From Winslowiella toletana (GTDB taxonomy: Bacteria > Pseudomonadota > Gammaproteobacteria > Enterobacterales > Enterobacteriaceae), in assembly GCF_032164335.1 (NCBI RefSeq), contig NZ_CP134152.1:1736001-1800000 (forward strand): a stretch of 64,000 nucleotides of DNA. The letters are read 5' to 3'. The notes beneath the pieces were generated by a model. The model saw only the letters and a list, made by a program, of their open reading frames with translations. It searched no databases and had not been told where the DNA came from. Shown piece after piece: positions 13,004 through 23,137 of the stretch. The translations under genes were made by a program, and so were the position numbers. Position 1 is the stretch's first letter. Every line of letters starts with the position of its first letter.

Positions 13004-13744
13004 TCAATACATTACCTTGTGACCATAGCCTTCAAGAATATGCTTTATGCGATCCATGGTGTCAGCTGTCGGTGGCTTGACGCCGTCCAGCTTGTACTCT
13101 TCGCCCATCGCAATCCATTTATGTTTACCCAACTCATGATAAGGCAGTAGCTCGATTTTCTCGACGTTGCCCATGTCGCGGGTAAATTCTCCCAGCTTGT
13201 GCGCTGAATCATCATCATCCGAATAGCCTGGAACCACGACATAACGGATCCAGGTCCGGATACCGCGTTTAGCAATATAGCGGGCGAAGTCCAGCGTGCG
13301 GTGATTAGAAACGCCGACCAGATTTTGATGGATATCATCATTCATCTGTTTCAGATCCAGCATCACTAAGTCGGTCACATCCAGCAGTTCATCAATTACC
13401 GGATCATAGCGGCGCACAAAGCCATTGGTATCGAGACAGGTATGAATACCTTCCGCATGGCAGGCACGAAACCAGTCGCGGACAAACTCCGCCTGCAAAA
13501 TCGCTTCGCCGCCCGATGCGGTTACGCCGCCGCCGGAGGCATTCATAAAGTGGCGATAGGAAACCACATCCTTCATCAACTCTTCCACGGTGATCTCAGT
13601 ACCGCCGTGGGTGTCCCAGGTATCACGGTTATGGCAGTACAGGCAGCGCATCAGGCAGCCCTGAAAGAAGGTGATAAAACGGATGCCGGGACCGTCTACG
13701 GTTCCGCAGGATTCGAATGAGTGAATACGACCGATAGCTGACAT
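13004..13744 (-). CDS. pflA: Pyruvate formate-lyase 1-activating enzyme
   Basis: PflA is a radical-SAM enzyme that installs the glycyl radical on PflB under anaerobic conditions. The 246-residue protein has the CxxxCxxC cluster motif in [18 protein letters not shown] (C30, C34, C37), which binds the [4Fe-4S] cluster and S-adenosylmethionine, followed by the glycine-rich [11 protein letters not shown]. Length and sequence match E. coli PflA. It lies downstream of pflB on the same strand, separated by a terminator hairpin, so it is expected to be expressed less than pflB or from its own promoter. Confidence 0.98.
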   Translation of the reverse strand: MSAIGRIHSFESCGTVDGPGIRFITFFQGCLMRCLYCHNRDTWDTHGGTEITVEELMKDVVSYRHFMNASGGGVTASGGEAILQAEFVRDWFRACHAEGIHTCLDTNGFVRRYDPVIDELLDVTDLVMLDLKQMNDDIHQNLVGVSNHRTLDFARYIAKRGIRTWIRYVVVPGYSDDDDSAHKLGEFTRDMGNVEKIELLPYHELGKHKWIAMGEEYKLDGVKPPTADTMDRIKHILEGYGHKVMY

Positions 13745-13866
13745 TGCGATGAGTTCTCCATGGTGAACCTGTCAGTGACAGGTTACGCAGTCTTTAAGCG
13801 CTGCGTTATGTAAGACTGTTTTGCCAGCGACCTGACGTGCAGATGGCTGGCAAAGCAGGCTTTAAC

Positions 13867-13893
13867 TAAAAAGGCTCCACGGGTGGAGCCTTT
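13867..13893 (-). terminator. Terminator between pflB and pflA
   Basis: The 8-bp core GGCTCCAC (13873-13880)/GTGGAGCC (13883-13890) is extended by AAA/TTT pairs, with a T run on the minus strand opposite 13868-13872. It probably ends most focA-pflB transcripts before pflA. Confidence 0.85.
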
Positions 13894-13916
13894 GTTAAGC
13901 CCTCAGGCGACTAAGA

Positions 13917-16199
13917 TTACAGCGACTTAGTGAAGGTACGGGTAATTACGTCCTTCTGCTGTTCTTTGGTCAGCGAGTTAAAACGCACTGCATAACCTGA
14001 AACGCGAATGGTCAGCTGCGGATATTTTTCCGGATTATCCATTGCATCCAGCAGCATCTCACGGTTCATCACGTTGACGTTAAGGTGCTGACCGCCTTCG
14101 ATGCTGGATTCGTGATGGAAATAGCCATCCATCAGGCCAGCAAGGTTGGTTTTACGCACGTCGTCATCTTTGCCCAGCGCGTTTGGCACGATAGAGAAGG
14201 TATAAGAGATACCGTCTTTCGCGTAGGCAAACGGCAGTTTCGCCACTGAAGTCAGTGATGCAACCGCGCCTTTCTGGTCACGACCGTGCATTGGGTTAGC
14301 ACCTGGTCCGAACGGTGCACCGGCGCGACGACCATCCGGTGTGTTACCGGTTTTCTTACCGTACACCACGTTTGAGGTGATGGTCAGTACTGACTGCGTT
14401 GGCACCGCATTGCGATAAGTTTTCAGCTGCTGAATTTTCTTCATGAAGCGTTCAACCAGATCACAGGCCAGATCATCAACGCGCGGGTCGTTGTTACCAA
14501 ACTGCGGATATTCACCTTCGATTTCAAAGTCAATCGCCAGGCCATCTTCATCACGCACTGGTTTCACTTTAGCGTATTTAATCGCTGACAGTGAGTCAGC
14601 CGCAACGGACAGGCCGGCGATACCACATGCCATAGTACGATAAACATCGCGGTCATGCAGAGCCATCAGTGATGCTTCGTAGCTGTATTTGTCATGCATA
14701 TAGTGAATGACGTTCAGCGCGGTCACATACTGTTTGGCCAGCCAGTCCATAAAGTGATCCAAACGATCCATCACGATATCGAAGTCCAGGACTTCATCCA
14801 TGATTGGCGCTTCTTTTGGACCAACCTGCATTTTCATTTTTTCATCGATGCCGCCGTTGATGGCGTACAGCATGGTTTTCGCCAGGTTAGCGCGGGCACC
14901 AAAGAACTGCATTTGTTTACCGACGATCATTGGGCTGACGCAGCAGGCAATCGCGTAGTCATCGTTGTCAAAATCAGGACGCATCAGATCATCATTTTCG
15001 TACTGCACTGATGACGTATCGATGGAAACTTTCGCCGCGTATTTTTTAAAGTTCAGTGGCAGTTTTTCAGACCACAGAATGGTCATGTTTGGCTCAGGAG
15101 ACGGGCCCATGGTGTACAGCGTATTCAGGAAGCGGAAGCTGGATTTACTGACCAGCGTACGGCCATCAACGCCCATACCTGCCAGTGACTCGGTGGCCCA
15201 GATTGGGTCGCCAGAGAACAGCTCATCATACTCAGGAGTACGCAGGAAACGCACCATACGCAGTTTCATTACCAGGTGGTCGATCAGTTCCTGTGCTTCT
15301 TGCTCAGTGATCTTGCCGGCTTTCAGATCGCGTTCAATGTAGATATCAAGGAAGGTCGAAACACGACCAAATGACATTGCTGCACCGTTCTGCGATTTAA
15401 CCGCTGCCAGGTAGCCGAAGTATGTCCACTGTACTGCTTCCAGCGCATTCGTAGCCGGGCCGGAGATATCGCAGCCATATTTTGCTGCCATCTCTTTAAT
15501 TTGCGCCAGTGCATGGTGCTGGTCAGCAATCTCTTCACGCAGACGGATAGTGGCTTCAAGATCAACGCCATTTTCCATATCGCTCTGCAGCGAAGTGAAC
15601 TGGGCGAATTTATCTTTCATCAGGAAATCGATACCGTACAGCGCAACGCGGCGGTAGTCACCGATGATGCGTCCACGACCATAAGCATCAGGCAGGCCGG
15701 TCAGCACGCCTGATTTACGGCAACGCAGGATATCCGGGGTATACACATCGAATACGCCCTGGTTATGGGTTTTACGATATTCGGTGAAGATTTTTTTCAG
15801 GGACGGATCCAGCTCGCGACCATATACTTTACAGGAACCTTCAACCATCTTGATGCCGCCAAACGGAATCAGGCCGCGTTTCAGCGGAGCTTCAGTTTGC
15901 AGGCCGACGATTTTTTCCAGTTTCTTGTTGATGAAACCGGCGTCGTGCGAAGTAATAGTTGATGCGAGGTCGGTATCAAAATCGACCGGCGCATGGGTGC
16001 GGTTCTCAATTTTGATGCCTTCAAGAACGCTTTCCCACAGCGCGGTGGTGGCTTCAGTGGCACCGGCGAGGAAAGACTCGTCACCTTCATACGGCGTGTA
16101 GTTTTTCTGAATAAAGTCGCGCACATCGACGGCATTCTGCCATTCGCCCGCGGTGAAAGTTTCCCAGGCTGAGGCCAATTTTTGATTAAGCTCGGTCAT
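13917..16199 (-). CDS. pflB: Formate C-acetyltransferase (pyruvate formate-lyase 1)
   Basis: PflB converts pyruvate and CoA to acetyl-CoA and formate, the central step of anaerobic mixed-acid fermentation. The 760-residue protein has the adjacent active-site cysteines in AIACCVSPM (about residues 419-420) and the glycyl-radical loop RVSGYAVRF (Gly about residue 735). Its length equals E. coli PflB. The N-terminal [15 protein letters not shown] fixes the ATG at 16199. It follows the formate channel gene focA, and its activase PflA is encoded just downstream. Confidence 0.99.
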   Translation of the reverse strand: MTELNQKLASAWETFTAGEWQNAVDVRDFIQKNYTPYEGDESFLAGATEATTALWESVLEGIKIENRTHAPVDFDTDLASTITSHDAGFINKKLEKIVGLQTEAPLKRGLIPFGGIKMVEGSCKVYGRELDPSLKKIFTEYRKTHNQGVFDVYTPDILRCRKSGVLTGLPDAYGRGRIIGDYRRVALYGIDFLMKDKFAQFTSLQSDMENGVDLEATIRLREEIADQHHALAQIKEMAAKYGCDISGPATNALEAVQWTYFGYLAAVKSQNGAAMSFGRVSTFLDIYIERDLKAGKITEQEAQELIDHLVMKLRMVRFLRTPEYDELFSGDPIWATESLAGMGVDGRTLVSKSSFRFLNTLYTMGPSPEPNMTILWSEKLPLNFKKYAAKVSIDTSSVQYENDDLMRPDFDNDDYAIACCVSPMIVGKQMQFFGARANLAKTMLYAINGGIDEKMKMQVGPKEAPIMDEVLDFDIVMDRLDHFMDWLAKQYVTALNVIHYMHDKYSYEASLMALHDRDVYRTMACGIAGLSVAADSLSAIKYAKVKPVRDEDGLAIDFEIEGEYPQFGNNDPRVDDLACDLVERFMKKIQQLKTYRNAVPTQSVLTITSNVVYGKKTGNTPDGRRAGAPFGPGANPMHGRDQKGAVASLTSVAKLPFAYAKDGISYTFSIVPNALGKDDDVRKTNLAGLMDGYFHHESSIEGGQHLNVNVMNREMLLDAMDNPEKYPQLTIRVSGYAVRFNSLTKEQQKDVITRTFTKSL

Positions 16200-16236
16200 T
16201 TGATACCTACCTTATTTGTGGAGTTCTTTCGTCGTT

Positions 16237-16260
16237 CCGGTCGTCTGAACAGACGGCCGG
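16237..16260 (-). other. Hairpin in the focA-pflB intercistronic region
   Basis: CCGGTCGTCTG (16237-16247) pairs with CAGACGGCCGG (16250-16260), with one G-T wobble and a small loop. On the minus strand it lies after the focA stop and before the pflB ribosome site, with no T tract. It could stabilise or mark a processing point in the mRNA. Confidence 0.55.
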
Positions 16261-16283
16261 TTCAGTATGCTTAAGCCCGGCGG

Positions 16284-17147
16284 CTAGTGTTGATGTTTAT
16301 CGCCGCCGCGTAAATAGATAACCCAATAAGTGAGTCCGACCAGAATACCGCCACCGATAATGTTGCCGATGGTGACAGGAATCAGGTTGTCGACAATAAA
16401 GTTGCTGACGGTCAGGCTGGAGAACTGATCGGCGGTAGCGCCTGCTGCCTGCCAGAACTCGGGTGAAGCGAAATCGCGGATGACGATAGCCATCGGGATC
16501 ATAAACATATTGGCGATGCTGTGTTCAAAGCCGCAGGCGACAAACATCGCGACGGGCAGCACCATCGCCAGCATTTTATCTGTCAGCGTGCGGCCGGAAT
16601 AACTCATCCATACCGCCAGGCAAACCATCAGGTTAGCCAATGTGCCCAGACAGACAGCCTCGATAAACGAGTGATGCATTTTATGATCGGCGGTTTGCAG
16701 CACGTTAAGGCCCCATGCGCCGTTGGCCAACATATGTTCACCGGAAAACCAAATCAGGGCGACAAAGAACAGTGCGCCAAACAGGTTGCCGATGTAAACG
16801 TTAATCCAGTGACGTGCCAGCTGTAACCAGCTGATGCGACCGCTGGCTTTAGCCACCACAATCAGCACGGTAGAAGTAAACAGATCCGCGCCGCAGACCA
16901 CTACCAGCATTAATCCCAATGAGAAACAGATGCCGCCGACCAGTTTTGCCAGGCCCCAGGGTACTGCGCCTGTACCGGTGGTGACGGTGATATAGAAGAC
17001 AAAGGCGATGGAAATAAACACGCCAGCGGTGATAGCCAGGAAAAAAGTAGTAAGCGGTTGTTTGGTCGCTTTATATACTCCCGCTTCTTCAGCGACTTTA
17101 GCCATCGCGGCGGGTAACAGTAGGTCGAACGGATTGTCAGCTTTCAC
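16284..17147 (-). CDS. focA: Formate channel FocA
   Basis: FocA is the pentameric inner-membrane formate/nitrite-family channel that exports or imports formate made by PflB. The 287-residue protein begins MKADNPFDLLLPAAMAKVAEEAGVY and has six membrane segments. Family features include the conserved FEHSIANMF (NxxxF-type filter region, with the key His in CGFEHSIANM) and WMSYSGRTLTDK. Length and order (focA before pflB) match E. coli. A promoter with an FNR-like site lies just upstream. Confidence 0.98.
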   Translation of the reverse strand: MKADNPFDLLLPAAMAKVAEEAGVYKATKQPLTTFFLAITAGVFISIAFVFYITVTTGTGAVPWGLAKLVGGICFSLGLMLVVVCGADLFTSTVLIVVAKASGRISWLQLARHWINVYIGNLFGALFFVALIWFSGEHMLANGAWGLNVLQTADHKMHHSFIEAVCLGTLANLMVCLAVWMSYSGRTLTDKMLAMVLPVAMFVACGFEHSIANMFMIPMAIVIRDFASPEFWQAAGATADQFSSLTVSNFIVDNLIPVTIGNIIGGGILVGLTYWVIYLRGGDKHQH

Positions 17148-17180
17148 ACTAACGTTCTCCTGAAATTTGTCAGCAACGAG

Positions 17181-17222
17181 ATACTAACAAAGGAGTATAG
17201 GGTAGAAATTGATATGGATCAT
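17181..17222 (-). promoter_or_regulatory. Probable anaerobic focA-pflB promoter with FNR box
   Basis: TTGATATGGATCAT (17209-17222) matches the palindromic FNR consensus TTGAT-N4-ATCAA at nine of ten defined positions. On the minus strand a TAGTAT -10 element (17181-17186) is centred 32 bases from the FNR centre, the spacing of a class II FNR site near -41.5. This mirrors the E. coli P6 promoter. The region further upstream (17223-17480) is AT-rich, with further partial TTGAT half sites near 17270-17285. Confidence 0.72.
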
Positions 17223-17479
17223 ACCGGATAAGATTATCGTCTTAAAAACCCTAAAAAATTGCGGGTTAATTGATCTATATTGTTGATTTTGTTGATAAAA
17301 AAATATTTGAAATTGTGCAATAAAAGTTGAAAATAACACGTTTTGCTAAAGTGTCAGTACAAGAATTATCCGCCAGGTTATATAAAAAGGCTATTTCAGG
17401 GCGATATTACATACAAAGAATGACAGTTTACTGACTTTTATTTTCAATAATTGCGGCAGGCGGAGTAAATGAGGGACAA
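17223..17479. promoter_or_regulatory. AT-rich gap between focA and ycaO
   Basis: No gene is supported in this stretch. In E. coli the equivalent DNA holds distal FNR, ArcA and IHF sites for the focA-pflB promoters. The A/T runs and TTGAT half sites here fit such a role, but I could not define individual sites. Confidence 0.4.
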
Positions 17480-17532
17480 AATTAATAAAACGGGCTATTT
17501 CATACGATGCTGAAATCGCAGAAATAGCCCGT
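17480..17532 (-). terminator. Terminator of ycaO
   Basis: ACGGGCTATTTC (17490-17501) pairs perfectly with GAAATAGCCCGT (17521-17532), a 12-bp stem with a 19-base loop. On the minus strand it is followed by TTTTATTAATTTT. It lies five bases after the ycaO stop. Confidence 0.85.
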
Positions 17533-17537
17533 CAATA

Positions 17538-19295
17538 TTATTTCCAGTACTGGCGTTTAGCGCGCTGTAATTTCTCGTACGCTGCCAGTAAAGACTGGTG
17601 TGCCGGGAAAGCGACTAAATCGCTGTCTACCGCTTGCAGGCCGTAGAACGGCGCTTCGCCGCTCAGTGCTGCTGAAGCCGCTTCTACCGCAGCGCTGCCG
17701 TACATACGGACAAAAGCGTTGTGGTACTGCAACGGATCGCGCTCGTCTTCCTGCGATAACAGCAGCAGGGTTTGCAGGCAGCGATAGTAGTTGGCGCGTT
17801 CCGGGCTAAAGATCGAGCTGTTGAACTCCATGGTCCACTCAGTCCAGATCAGTGCCTGCTCCAGATCGCCACCCGCCAGCGCCAGCATGGCTTTCAGCTC
17901 GCCAATGCGCAGGGTGTACCAGCCGTTATCTTTACCGGTTGCCATACCCAGCAGCTCACGCACACGGGTAAAATCATCATGGCCTTCTTCGTCCAGCTGG
18001 GCGATCAGCGCAAGATAATCCTCTTTCTGCCATTCGCTTGCTGGCAGTGACAGCAGCGTTTCACGCAGATAAGTGCCCATGCTGTTATTTGCCAGCAGCA
18101 GATCTTCCGCCGGATAGATATCCGACATGCCCGGTACGATGATACGGCAGGCGTAAACGTCGAGATGCTGGTAGTCGGCGATATAGACTTCTTTATCTTC
18201 CGCCTTGAAGATTGCCATCAGGGTGGCAAACTCTTCTTCAGTGGTGCCGCTGAAGCTCCAGTCAACAAACGGATAATCGGCATCATCTTTAAACATATCC
18301 CAGGAGATCAGGCCGCTGGAATCGATAAAGTGGGTTTCGAGGTTGGCATGCTCGGCCACTTCTTCATCATCGAAGGTGGGCGGAGTGAACACGTCGAGAT
18401 CTTTCAGGCCGCGGCCCTGTAACAGCTCGGTAACGGTACGCTCAAGTGCGACGCCAAAATCAGGATGCGCGCCGAAAGAGGCGAAGCAGGTGCCATTGGC
18501 CGGGTTAAACAACACCACGCAGATTACCGGGTATTTGCCGCCCAGTGATGCATCGTAAGAAAGGATCGGGAAACCTTCAGCTTCCAGGCGTGCGATGGCT
18601 TCAACCACGCCAGGATAACGGTTCAACACCTCGGCCGGAATTTCTGGCAGGCTGATAGATTCAGCAATAATACGGTTTTTAATGTAGCGCTCGAACACTT
18701 CTGACAGGCCCTGCACGCGCGCTTCATTGGCGGTGTTACCGGCAGACATGCCGTTCGACACATACAGGTTGCCGATGATGTTCATCGGAATATAGACGGT
18801 CTGGTTATCTGACTGACGGCTGAACGGCAGGGCGCAGATGCCGCGATCGGCATTGCCGGACTGCAGATCGATCAGGTCGCTGGCGCTCAGTTCGTTTTCC
18901 GGATCGTAGAATTTACGCAGGCGGTCATCAAGCATGCCTTGCGGTAAGCTCTCATCTTCGGTCAGCGGGAACCATTTCTCGTTAGGGTAGTGAACAAAAT
19001 CACCGTTGGCGATAGAGTCGCCTAACCAGAAGTCGGCGAAGAAATAGTTGGTTGAGAGACGCTCGAAATACTCACCCAGCGCGGAGGCCAGCGCGGCCTT
19101 TTTGCTCGCGCCTTTACCATTGGTAAAACAGAGTGGGCAATCGCGGTCACGAATGTGAACTGACCAGACGTTAGGAACAGGATTCAGCCAGGACGCTTCT
19201 TCAATATTGAAGCCCAGATCCTGCAGTTTTTGCTGAAAACGTGCGATGGAATCTTCCAGCGCGGCGTCTTTGCCAGGGATATAAGTTTGAGTCAT
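17538..19295 (-). CDS. ycaO: YcaO, ATP-dependent cyclodehydratase-family protein
   Basis: This 585-residue protein has an N-terminal YcaO domain and a C-terminal tetratricopeptide-like region, as in E. coli YcaO (586 residues). YcaO enzymes activate backbone amides with ATP; the E. coli protein is implicated in beta-methylthiolation of ribosomal protein S12 together with RimO, and its exact reaction is unsettled. Conserved stretches include FTNGKGASKKAALASALGE and NGMSAGNTANEARVQGLSE. The start MTQTYIPGKDAALEDS at 19295 matches E. coli; 63 more upstream codons are open but look like leader sequence. Confidence 0.95.
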   Translation of the reverse strand: MTQTYIPGKDAALEDSIARFQQKLQDLGFNIEEASWLNPVPNVWSVHIRDRDCPLCFTNGKGASKKAALASALGEYFERLSTNYFFADFWLGDSIANGDFVHYPNEKWFPLTEDESLPQGMLDDRLRKFYDPENELSASDLIDLQSGNADRGICALPFSRQSDNQTVYIPMNIIGNLYVSNGMSAGNTANEARVQGLSEVFERYIKNRIIAESISLPEIPAEVLNRYPGVVEAIARLEAEGFPILSYDASLGGKYPVICVVLFNPANGTCFASFGAHPDFGVALERTVTELLQGRGLKDLDVFTPPTFDDEEVAEHANLETHFIDSSGLISWDMFKDDADYPFVDWSFSGTTEEEFATLMAIFKAEDKEVYIADYQHLDVYACRIIVPGMSDIYPAEDLLLANNSMGTYLRETLLSLPASEWQKEDYLALIAQLDEEGHDDFTRVRELLGMATGKDNGWYTLRIGELKAMLALAGGDLEQALIWTEWTMEFNSSIFSPERANYYRCLQTLLLLSQEDERDPLQYHNAFVRMYGSAAVEAASAALSGEAPFYGLQAVDSDLVAFPAHQSLLAAYEKLQRAKRQYWK

Positions 19296-19637
19296 TTTGC
19301 CCACTATTATTGATTGTGCGTATAGCGCGCAATGATACGGGTTTTGCGGGCTAATCGCTATCAGAGGGCAATAATTTCCTGCGGTATGCTGTATGAGGCG
19401 TCGGCGCGGGCAATTACCGCTTATCCGCGAGATTTCAGCAAGCCCCGCTGCTGGGGGAGTGTTCCCGCCGCCGGTTTCGAACAAAATATCGCGGTTATTT
19501 GCAATTACCCTACAAGCTGTTGCCGCGCTGCGGGTAAAAACGTGATCCAGCCCGGATAAATGATTGCAGCATCAGGGGCGCAGTGATAAAACCGATAGCA
19601 GATTCATAACCGATAGATCTGACAGTGGTGAGGGGAA
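19296..19637. promoter_or_regulatory. Divergent ycaO/serC control region; ycaP absent
   Basis: These 342 bases separate the divergent ycaO and serC genes and contain no credible gene. In E. coli K-12 the membrane-protein gene ycaP occupies this position; nothing resembling it is present. The serC ribosome site GAGGGG lies just before the ATG at 19638. I could not assign promoters reliably. Confidence 0.5.
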
Positions 19638-20723
19638 ATGACTCAGGTTTTTAATTTTAGCTCCGGACCGGCAATGCTGCCGGTAGAAGTGCTTCGTCGT
19701 GCAGAACAGGAATTGTGTAACTGGCAAGGTTTAGGCACCTCCGTAATGGAGATTAGCCATCGCAGTAAAGAGTTTATTCAGGTCGCAGAAGAGGCAGAAC
19801 AGGATCTGCGCGATCTGATGAAAATCCCCTCCAACTATAAAGTTTTATTCTGCCACGGTGGCGCACGCGCACAATTTGCGGCGGTGCCGTTAAATCTGCT
19901 GGGGCAGGCAAAAACCGCCGATTATGTTGACGGTGGCTATTGGGCGCAGAGCGCGATCAAAGAAGCGGTGAAATATTGCACGCCTAATGTGATTGACGCC
20001 AAAACCACGGTTGACGGCTTAACCGCAATCACCCCAATGAGCAGCTGGGCGCTCAGCGATGATGCTGCCTATGTACACTACTGCCCGAATGAGACCATTG
20101 ACGGCATCGCCATCAATGAACAGCCGGACTTTGGCAACAAAGTGGTGGTAGCCGATCTCTCCTCAACCATTCTCTCTCATCCGATTGATGTCAGCCGCTA
20201 CGGCGTGATTTATGCCGGAGCACAGAAGAACATCGGTCCTGCTGGCATCACGCTGGTGATCGTGCGTGAGGATCTGCTGGGTCAGGCGCGTAAAGAGCTG
20301 CCTTCTATTCTCGATTATAAAGTGCTGGCTGATAACGAATCGATGTTTAACACGCCGCCAACTTTTGCCTGGTATCTCTCTGGTCTGGTATTTAAATGGC
20401 TGAAAGAGCAGGGTGGCGTGAGCGAAATCGATAAACGCAATCAGGCGAAAGCTGACCTGCTGTACGGCGTGATCGATAACAGTGATTTTTATCGCAATGG
20501 CGTGGCGCTGGCGAACCGTTCCCGCATGAACGTTCCCTTCCAGCTGGCGGATGCCAATCTGGATAAACTGTTCCTGGAGGAGTCGTTTGCTGCCGGTCTG
20601 CATGCACTGAAAGGTCATCGGGTGGTTGGCGGCATGCGTGCTTCCATCTACAATGCGATGCCGCTGGAAGGGGTGAAAACCCTGACCGACTTTATGGTGG
20701 ACTTCGAGCGTCGTCACGGTTAA
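19638..20723 (+). CDS. serC: Phosphoserine aminotransferase
   Basis: SerC transfers an amino group from glutamate to 3-phosphohydroxypyruvate in serine synthesis, and acts in the pyridoxal-phosphate pathway on the 4-phosphohydroxythreonine intermediate. The 361-residue class V aminotransferase starts [15 protein letters not shown], and the PLP lysine is in the motif [12 protein letters not shown] (about residues 195-205). Conserved [17 protein letters not shown] lies near the C-terminus. A GAGGGG ribosome site precedes the ATG. It forms the mixed-function serC-aroA operon known from enterobacteria, with a hairpin in the gap. Confidence 0.98.
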   Translation: MTQVFNFSSGPAMLPVEVLRRAEQELCNWQGLGTSVMEISHRSKEFIQVAEEAEQDLRDLMKIPSNYKVLFCHGGARAQFAAVPLNLLGQAKTADYVDGGYWAQSAIKEAVKYCTPNVIDAKTTVDGLTAITPMSSWALSDDAAYVHYCPNETIDGIAINEQPDFGNKVVVADLSSTILSHPIDVSRYGVIYAGAQKNIGPAGITLVIVREDLLGQARKELPSILDYKVLADNESMFNTPPTFAWYLSGLVFKWLKEQGGVSEIDKRNQAKADLLYGVIDNSDFYRNGVALANRSRMNVPFQLADANLDKLFLEESFAAGLHALKGHRVVGGMRASIYNAMPLEGVKTLTDFMVDFERRHG

Positions 20724-20764
20724 TGACCTGCGTGAGTTCGGATCACGATTAATGAGTAAATACT

Positions 20765-20790
20765 GAAACCTCGCCCCGTCGCGAGGTTTC
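20765..20790 (+). terminator. Hairpin (attenuator-like) between serC and aroA
   Basis: A perfect 10-bp stem GAAACCTCGC (20765-20774)/GCGAGGTTTC (20781-20790) has a six-base loop. The T run (20800-20806) is about ten bases away and overlaps the aroA leader, so it may terminate only partially and set the serC-to-aroA ratio. Confidence 0.65.
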
Positions 20791-20822
20791 ATTGCAATTG
20801 TTTTTTGGAGAATAAGTTTCGC

Positions 20823-22109
20823 ATGCTGGAATCCCTGACGTTACAACCCATCGCACGCGTCGACGGCACCGTTAATTTACCGGGCTCAAAAAGCGTTTCT
20901 AACCGCGCTCTGCTGCTGGCTGCACTGGCAAATGGCACCACGCGTCTGACCAATCTGCTGGACAGCGATGACGTCAAACATATGCTCAATGCATTAACCG
21001 CGCTGGGTGTGACTTATACGCTTTCTGCCGACCGTACCGTGTGTGAAGTTGTCGGTTGTGCCGGACCGCTGCATGCGGATAACGCGCTGGAACTGTTTCT
21101 CGGTAACGCAGGTACCGCGATGCGCCCTTTAGCCGCGGCACTTTGCCTCGGCAGCAATGACATTGTGCTGACCGGCGAACCGCGAATGAAAGAGCGCCCA
21201 ATCGGTCATCTGGTTGACGCATTACGTCAGGGCGGCGCGCAGATTGACTATCTGGAGCAGCAGGATTATCCACCGGTGCATATCAAAGGCGGTTTTGTCG
21301 GCGGTGAAGTTGCCGTTGATGGCAGCGTCTCCAGTCAGTTTCTGACCGCTCTGCTGATGACCGCGCCGCTGGCACCGCAAGATACGCAGATTGTCATTAA
21401 AGGCGAGCTGGTTTCTAAGCCTTACATTGATATCACGCTGAATCTGATGAAAACCTTTGGCGTGGTAGTGGAAAACGATCAATACAAAACGTTCCATATT
21501 CGCGGCAAGCAGCAGTACCAGGCTCCGGGTGATTATCTGGTTGAAGGTGATGCGTCTTCCGCCTCTTATTTCCTCGCGGCCGCTGCGGTAAAAGGCGGCA
21601 CCGTGCGCGTGACCGGAATTGGCCGTAACAGCGTACAGGGCGATATTCGTTTTGCGGATGTGCTGGAAAAAATGGGCGCAATCGTGGAATGGGGCGATGA
21701 TTATATTGCCTGTAGCCGTGGCGAACTCAATGCCATCGATCTCGATATGAATCATATTCCGGATGCGGCGATGACTATTGCCACCGCGGCGCTGTTCGCC
21801 AAAGGCACCACCGTGCTGCGCAATATCTACAACTGGCGGGTGAAAGAGACCGATCGCCTGGCGGCAATGGCGACAGAACTGCGTAAAGTCGGCGCGGAAG
21901 TGGAGGAGGGGCATGACTATATTCGCATCACGCCGCCGGACACCATTCAGTATGCTGAAATCGGCACCTATAACGATCATCGTATGGCGATGTGTTTCTC
22001 GCTGGTGGCGCTCTCATCCACTCCGGTGACCATTCTCGATCCAAAATGCACCGCGAAAACCTTCCCCGACTACTTTGAGCAACTGGCACGCATCAGCCAG
22101 CTGGCTTAA
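20823..22109 (+). CDS. aroA: 3-phosphoshikimate 1-carboxyvinyltransferase (EPSP synthase)
   Basis: AroA joins shikimate-3-phosphate and phosphoenolpyruvate in the sixth step of aromatic amino-acid synthesis. The 428-residue enzyme has the class I signatures [17 protein letters not shown] and [17 protein letters not shown]. The latter carries the Gly and Pro positions of glyphosate-sensitive enzymes; no known resistance change is visible there. KETDRL and [11 protein letters not shown] are also present. The ATG at 20823 ([15 protein letters not shown]) follows GGAG; an in-frame TTG at 20805 is unlikely. Confidence 0.98.
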   Translation: MLESLTLQPIARVDGTVNLPGSKSVSNRALLLAALANGTTRLTNLLDSDDVKHMLNALTALGVTYTLSADRTVCEVVGCAGPLHADNALELFLGNAGTAMRPLAAALCLGSNDIVLTGEPRMKERPIGHLVDALRQGGAQIDYLEQQDYPPVHIKGGFVGGEVAVDGSVSSQFLTALLMTAPLAPQDTQIVIKGELVSKPYIDITLNLMKTFGVVVENDQYKTFHIRGKQQYQAPGDYLVEGDASSASYFLAAAAVKGGTVRVTGIGRNSVQGDIRFADVLEKMGAIVEWGDDYIACSRGELNAIDLDMNHIPDAAMTIATAALFAKGTTVLRNIYNWRVKETDRLAAMATELRKVGAEVEEGHDYIRITPPDTIQYAEIGTYNDHRMAMCFSLVALSSTPVTILDPKCTAKTFPDYFEQLARISQLA

Positions 22110-22115
22110 TCCGGT

Positions 22116-22152
22116 CCGCCCGTCGCAACACGCCGCGACGGGCGGCGTTTTT
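22116..22152 (+). terminator. Rho-independent terminator of aroA
   Basis: An 11-bp stem CCGCCCGTCGC (22116-22126)/GCGACGGGCGG (22135-22145) has an eight-base loop and is followed by CGTTTTTC. Confidence 0.9.
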
Positions 22153-22321
22153 CTCTCCATCTTGCCACTGCTGTCTTCACACCTTGCCATCAGCCTGTTG
22201 ATTATTTTTCCTGGGTCTATGCTTAGGGGTAACGATCGCGACTATTGCAGCGTATAATGCGCGGCGATATTTGTCTGACGTGCAGGCAGTCACGGAAAAT
22301 TTCCAGCAACAGGAGAGAAAG

Positions 22322-23011
22322 ATGACGGCAACAGCCCCGGTTATCACCATTGATGGGCCAAGTGGTGCGGGTAAAGGCACGCTGTGTAAAGCAATGGCAG
22401 AAGCCTTGCAATGGCATCTGTTGGATTCAGGCGCAATTTACCGCGTTTTAGCGCTTGCTGCTCTGCATCATCAAGTGGATATCGAGTCTGAAGAAGCGCT
22501 GGTTCCGATTGCCGCCCATCTGGACGTGCGATTTGTGTCGACCAACGGCGAACTGGAAGTGATTCTGGAAGGCGAGGATGTCTCCGCCGAGATTCGAACG
22601 CAGGATGTCAGTAACACCGCATCAAAAGTCGCCGCATTTCCGCGCGTGCGTGAGGCGCTGCTGCGCCGCCAGCGGGCATTCCGAGAAGCGCCGGGCTTAA
22701 TTGCCGATGGCCGCGACATGGGAACCGTGGTATTTGTTGATGCGCCAGTAAAAATCTTTCTTGATGCCAGTTCTGAAGAGCGTGCGCACCGCCGTATGCT
22801 ACAGTTGCAGGAGAAAGGCTTTAGTGTTAACTTTGAACGCCTTTTATCTGAGATAAAAGAGCGCGATGATCGCGATCGTAATCGGGCAATAGCGCCTTTG
22901 GTCCCTGCTAAAGATGCTCTGGTACTGGATTCAACCAGTATGACCATTGAGCAGGTGATTGAAAAAGCGTTACACTATGCCCGGGAAAAGCTCGCATTGC
23001 CGAATAATTAA
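22322..23011 (+). CDS. cmk: Cytidylate kinase
   Basis: Cmk phosphorylates CMP and dCMP with ATP in pyrimidine salvage and nucleic-acid turnover. The 229-residue P-loop kinase has GPSGAGKG at residues 12-19, the CMP-binding [11 protein letters not shown] and the lid region [13 protein letters not shown]. The ATG at 22322 is preceded by AGGAGAG and matches the E. coli start; the 17 extra upstream codons are leader. It lies just upstream of rpsA, a conserved linkage in enterobacteria. Confidence 0.98.
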   Translation: MTATAPVITIDGPSGAGKGTLCKAMAEALQWHLLDSGAIYRVLALAALHHQVDIESEEALVPIAAHLDVRFVSTNGELEVILEGEDVSAEIRTQDVSNTASKVAAFPRVREALLRRQRAFREAPGLIADGRDMGTVVFVDAPVKIFLDASSEERAHRRMLQLQEKGFSVNFERLLSEIKERDDRDRNRAIAPLVPAKDALVLDSTSMTIEQVIEKALHYAREKLALPNN

Positions 23012-23040
23012 TTCGGTAAGTCACGCGCAGATGAATTCCT

Positions 23041-23137
23041 TAACCCTGTGATATGGACGTCATGGGGCATGTGAAACAACCCCATCCGGCAGGAAGTCAG
23101 GTGGACGTTAAATTGAAGAATCCTGAAGATTATCAAT
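23041..23137 (+). promoter_or_regulatory. Structured rpsA leader (translation control)
   Basis: The bases before rpsA lack a standard Shine-Dalgarno sequence; only weak GAAG elements occur (near 23115 and 23128). A hairpin can form from ATGGGG (23062-23067) and CCCCAT (23080-23085), with outer pairs GACGT/ACGTT. In E. coli a folded rpsA initiation region without a strong SD drives efficient translation and is the target of S1 autoregulation. The equivalent role here is inferred. Confidence 0.6.

Noticed and set aside
19296-19484. In-frame upstream extension of YcaO by 63 codons
   Set aside because: The extension is unlike any YcaO N-terminus and the conserved start is at 19295.
21222-21980. 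252-codon open frame antisense to aroA
   Set aside because: It is fully contained in aroA; its composition (many His, Arg, Ile) is typical of a reverse-strand shadow.
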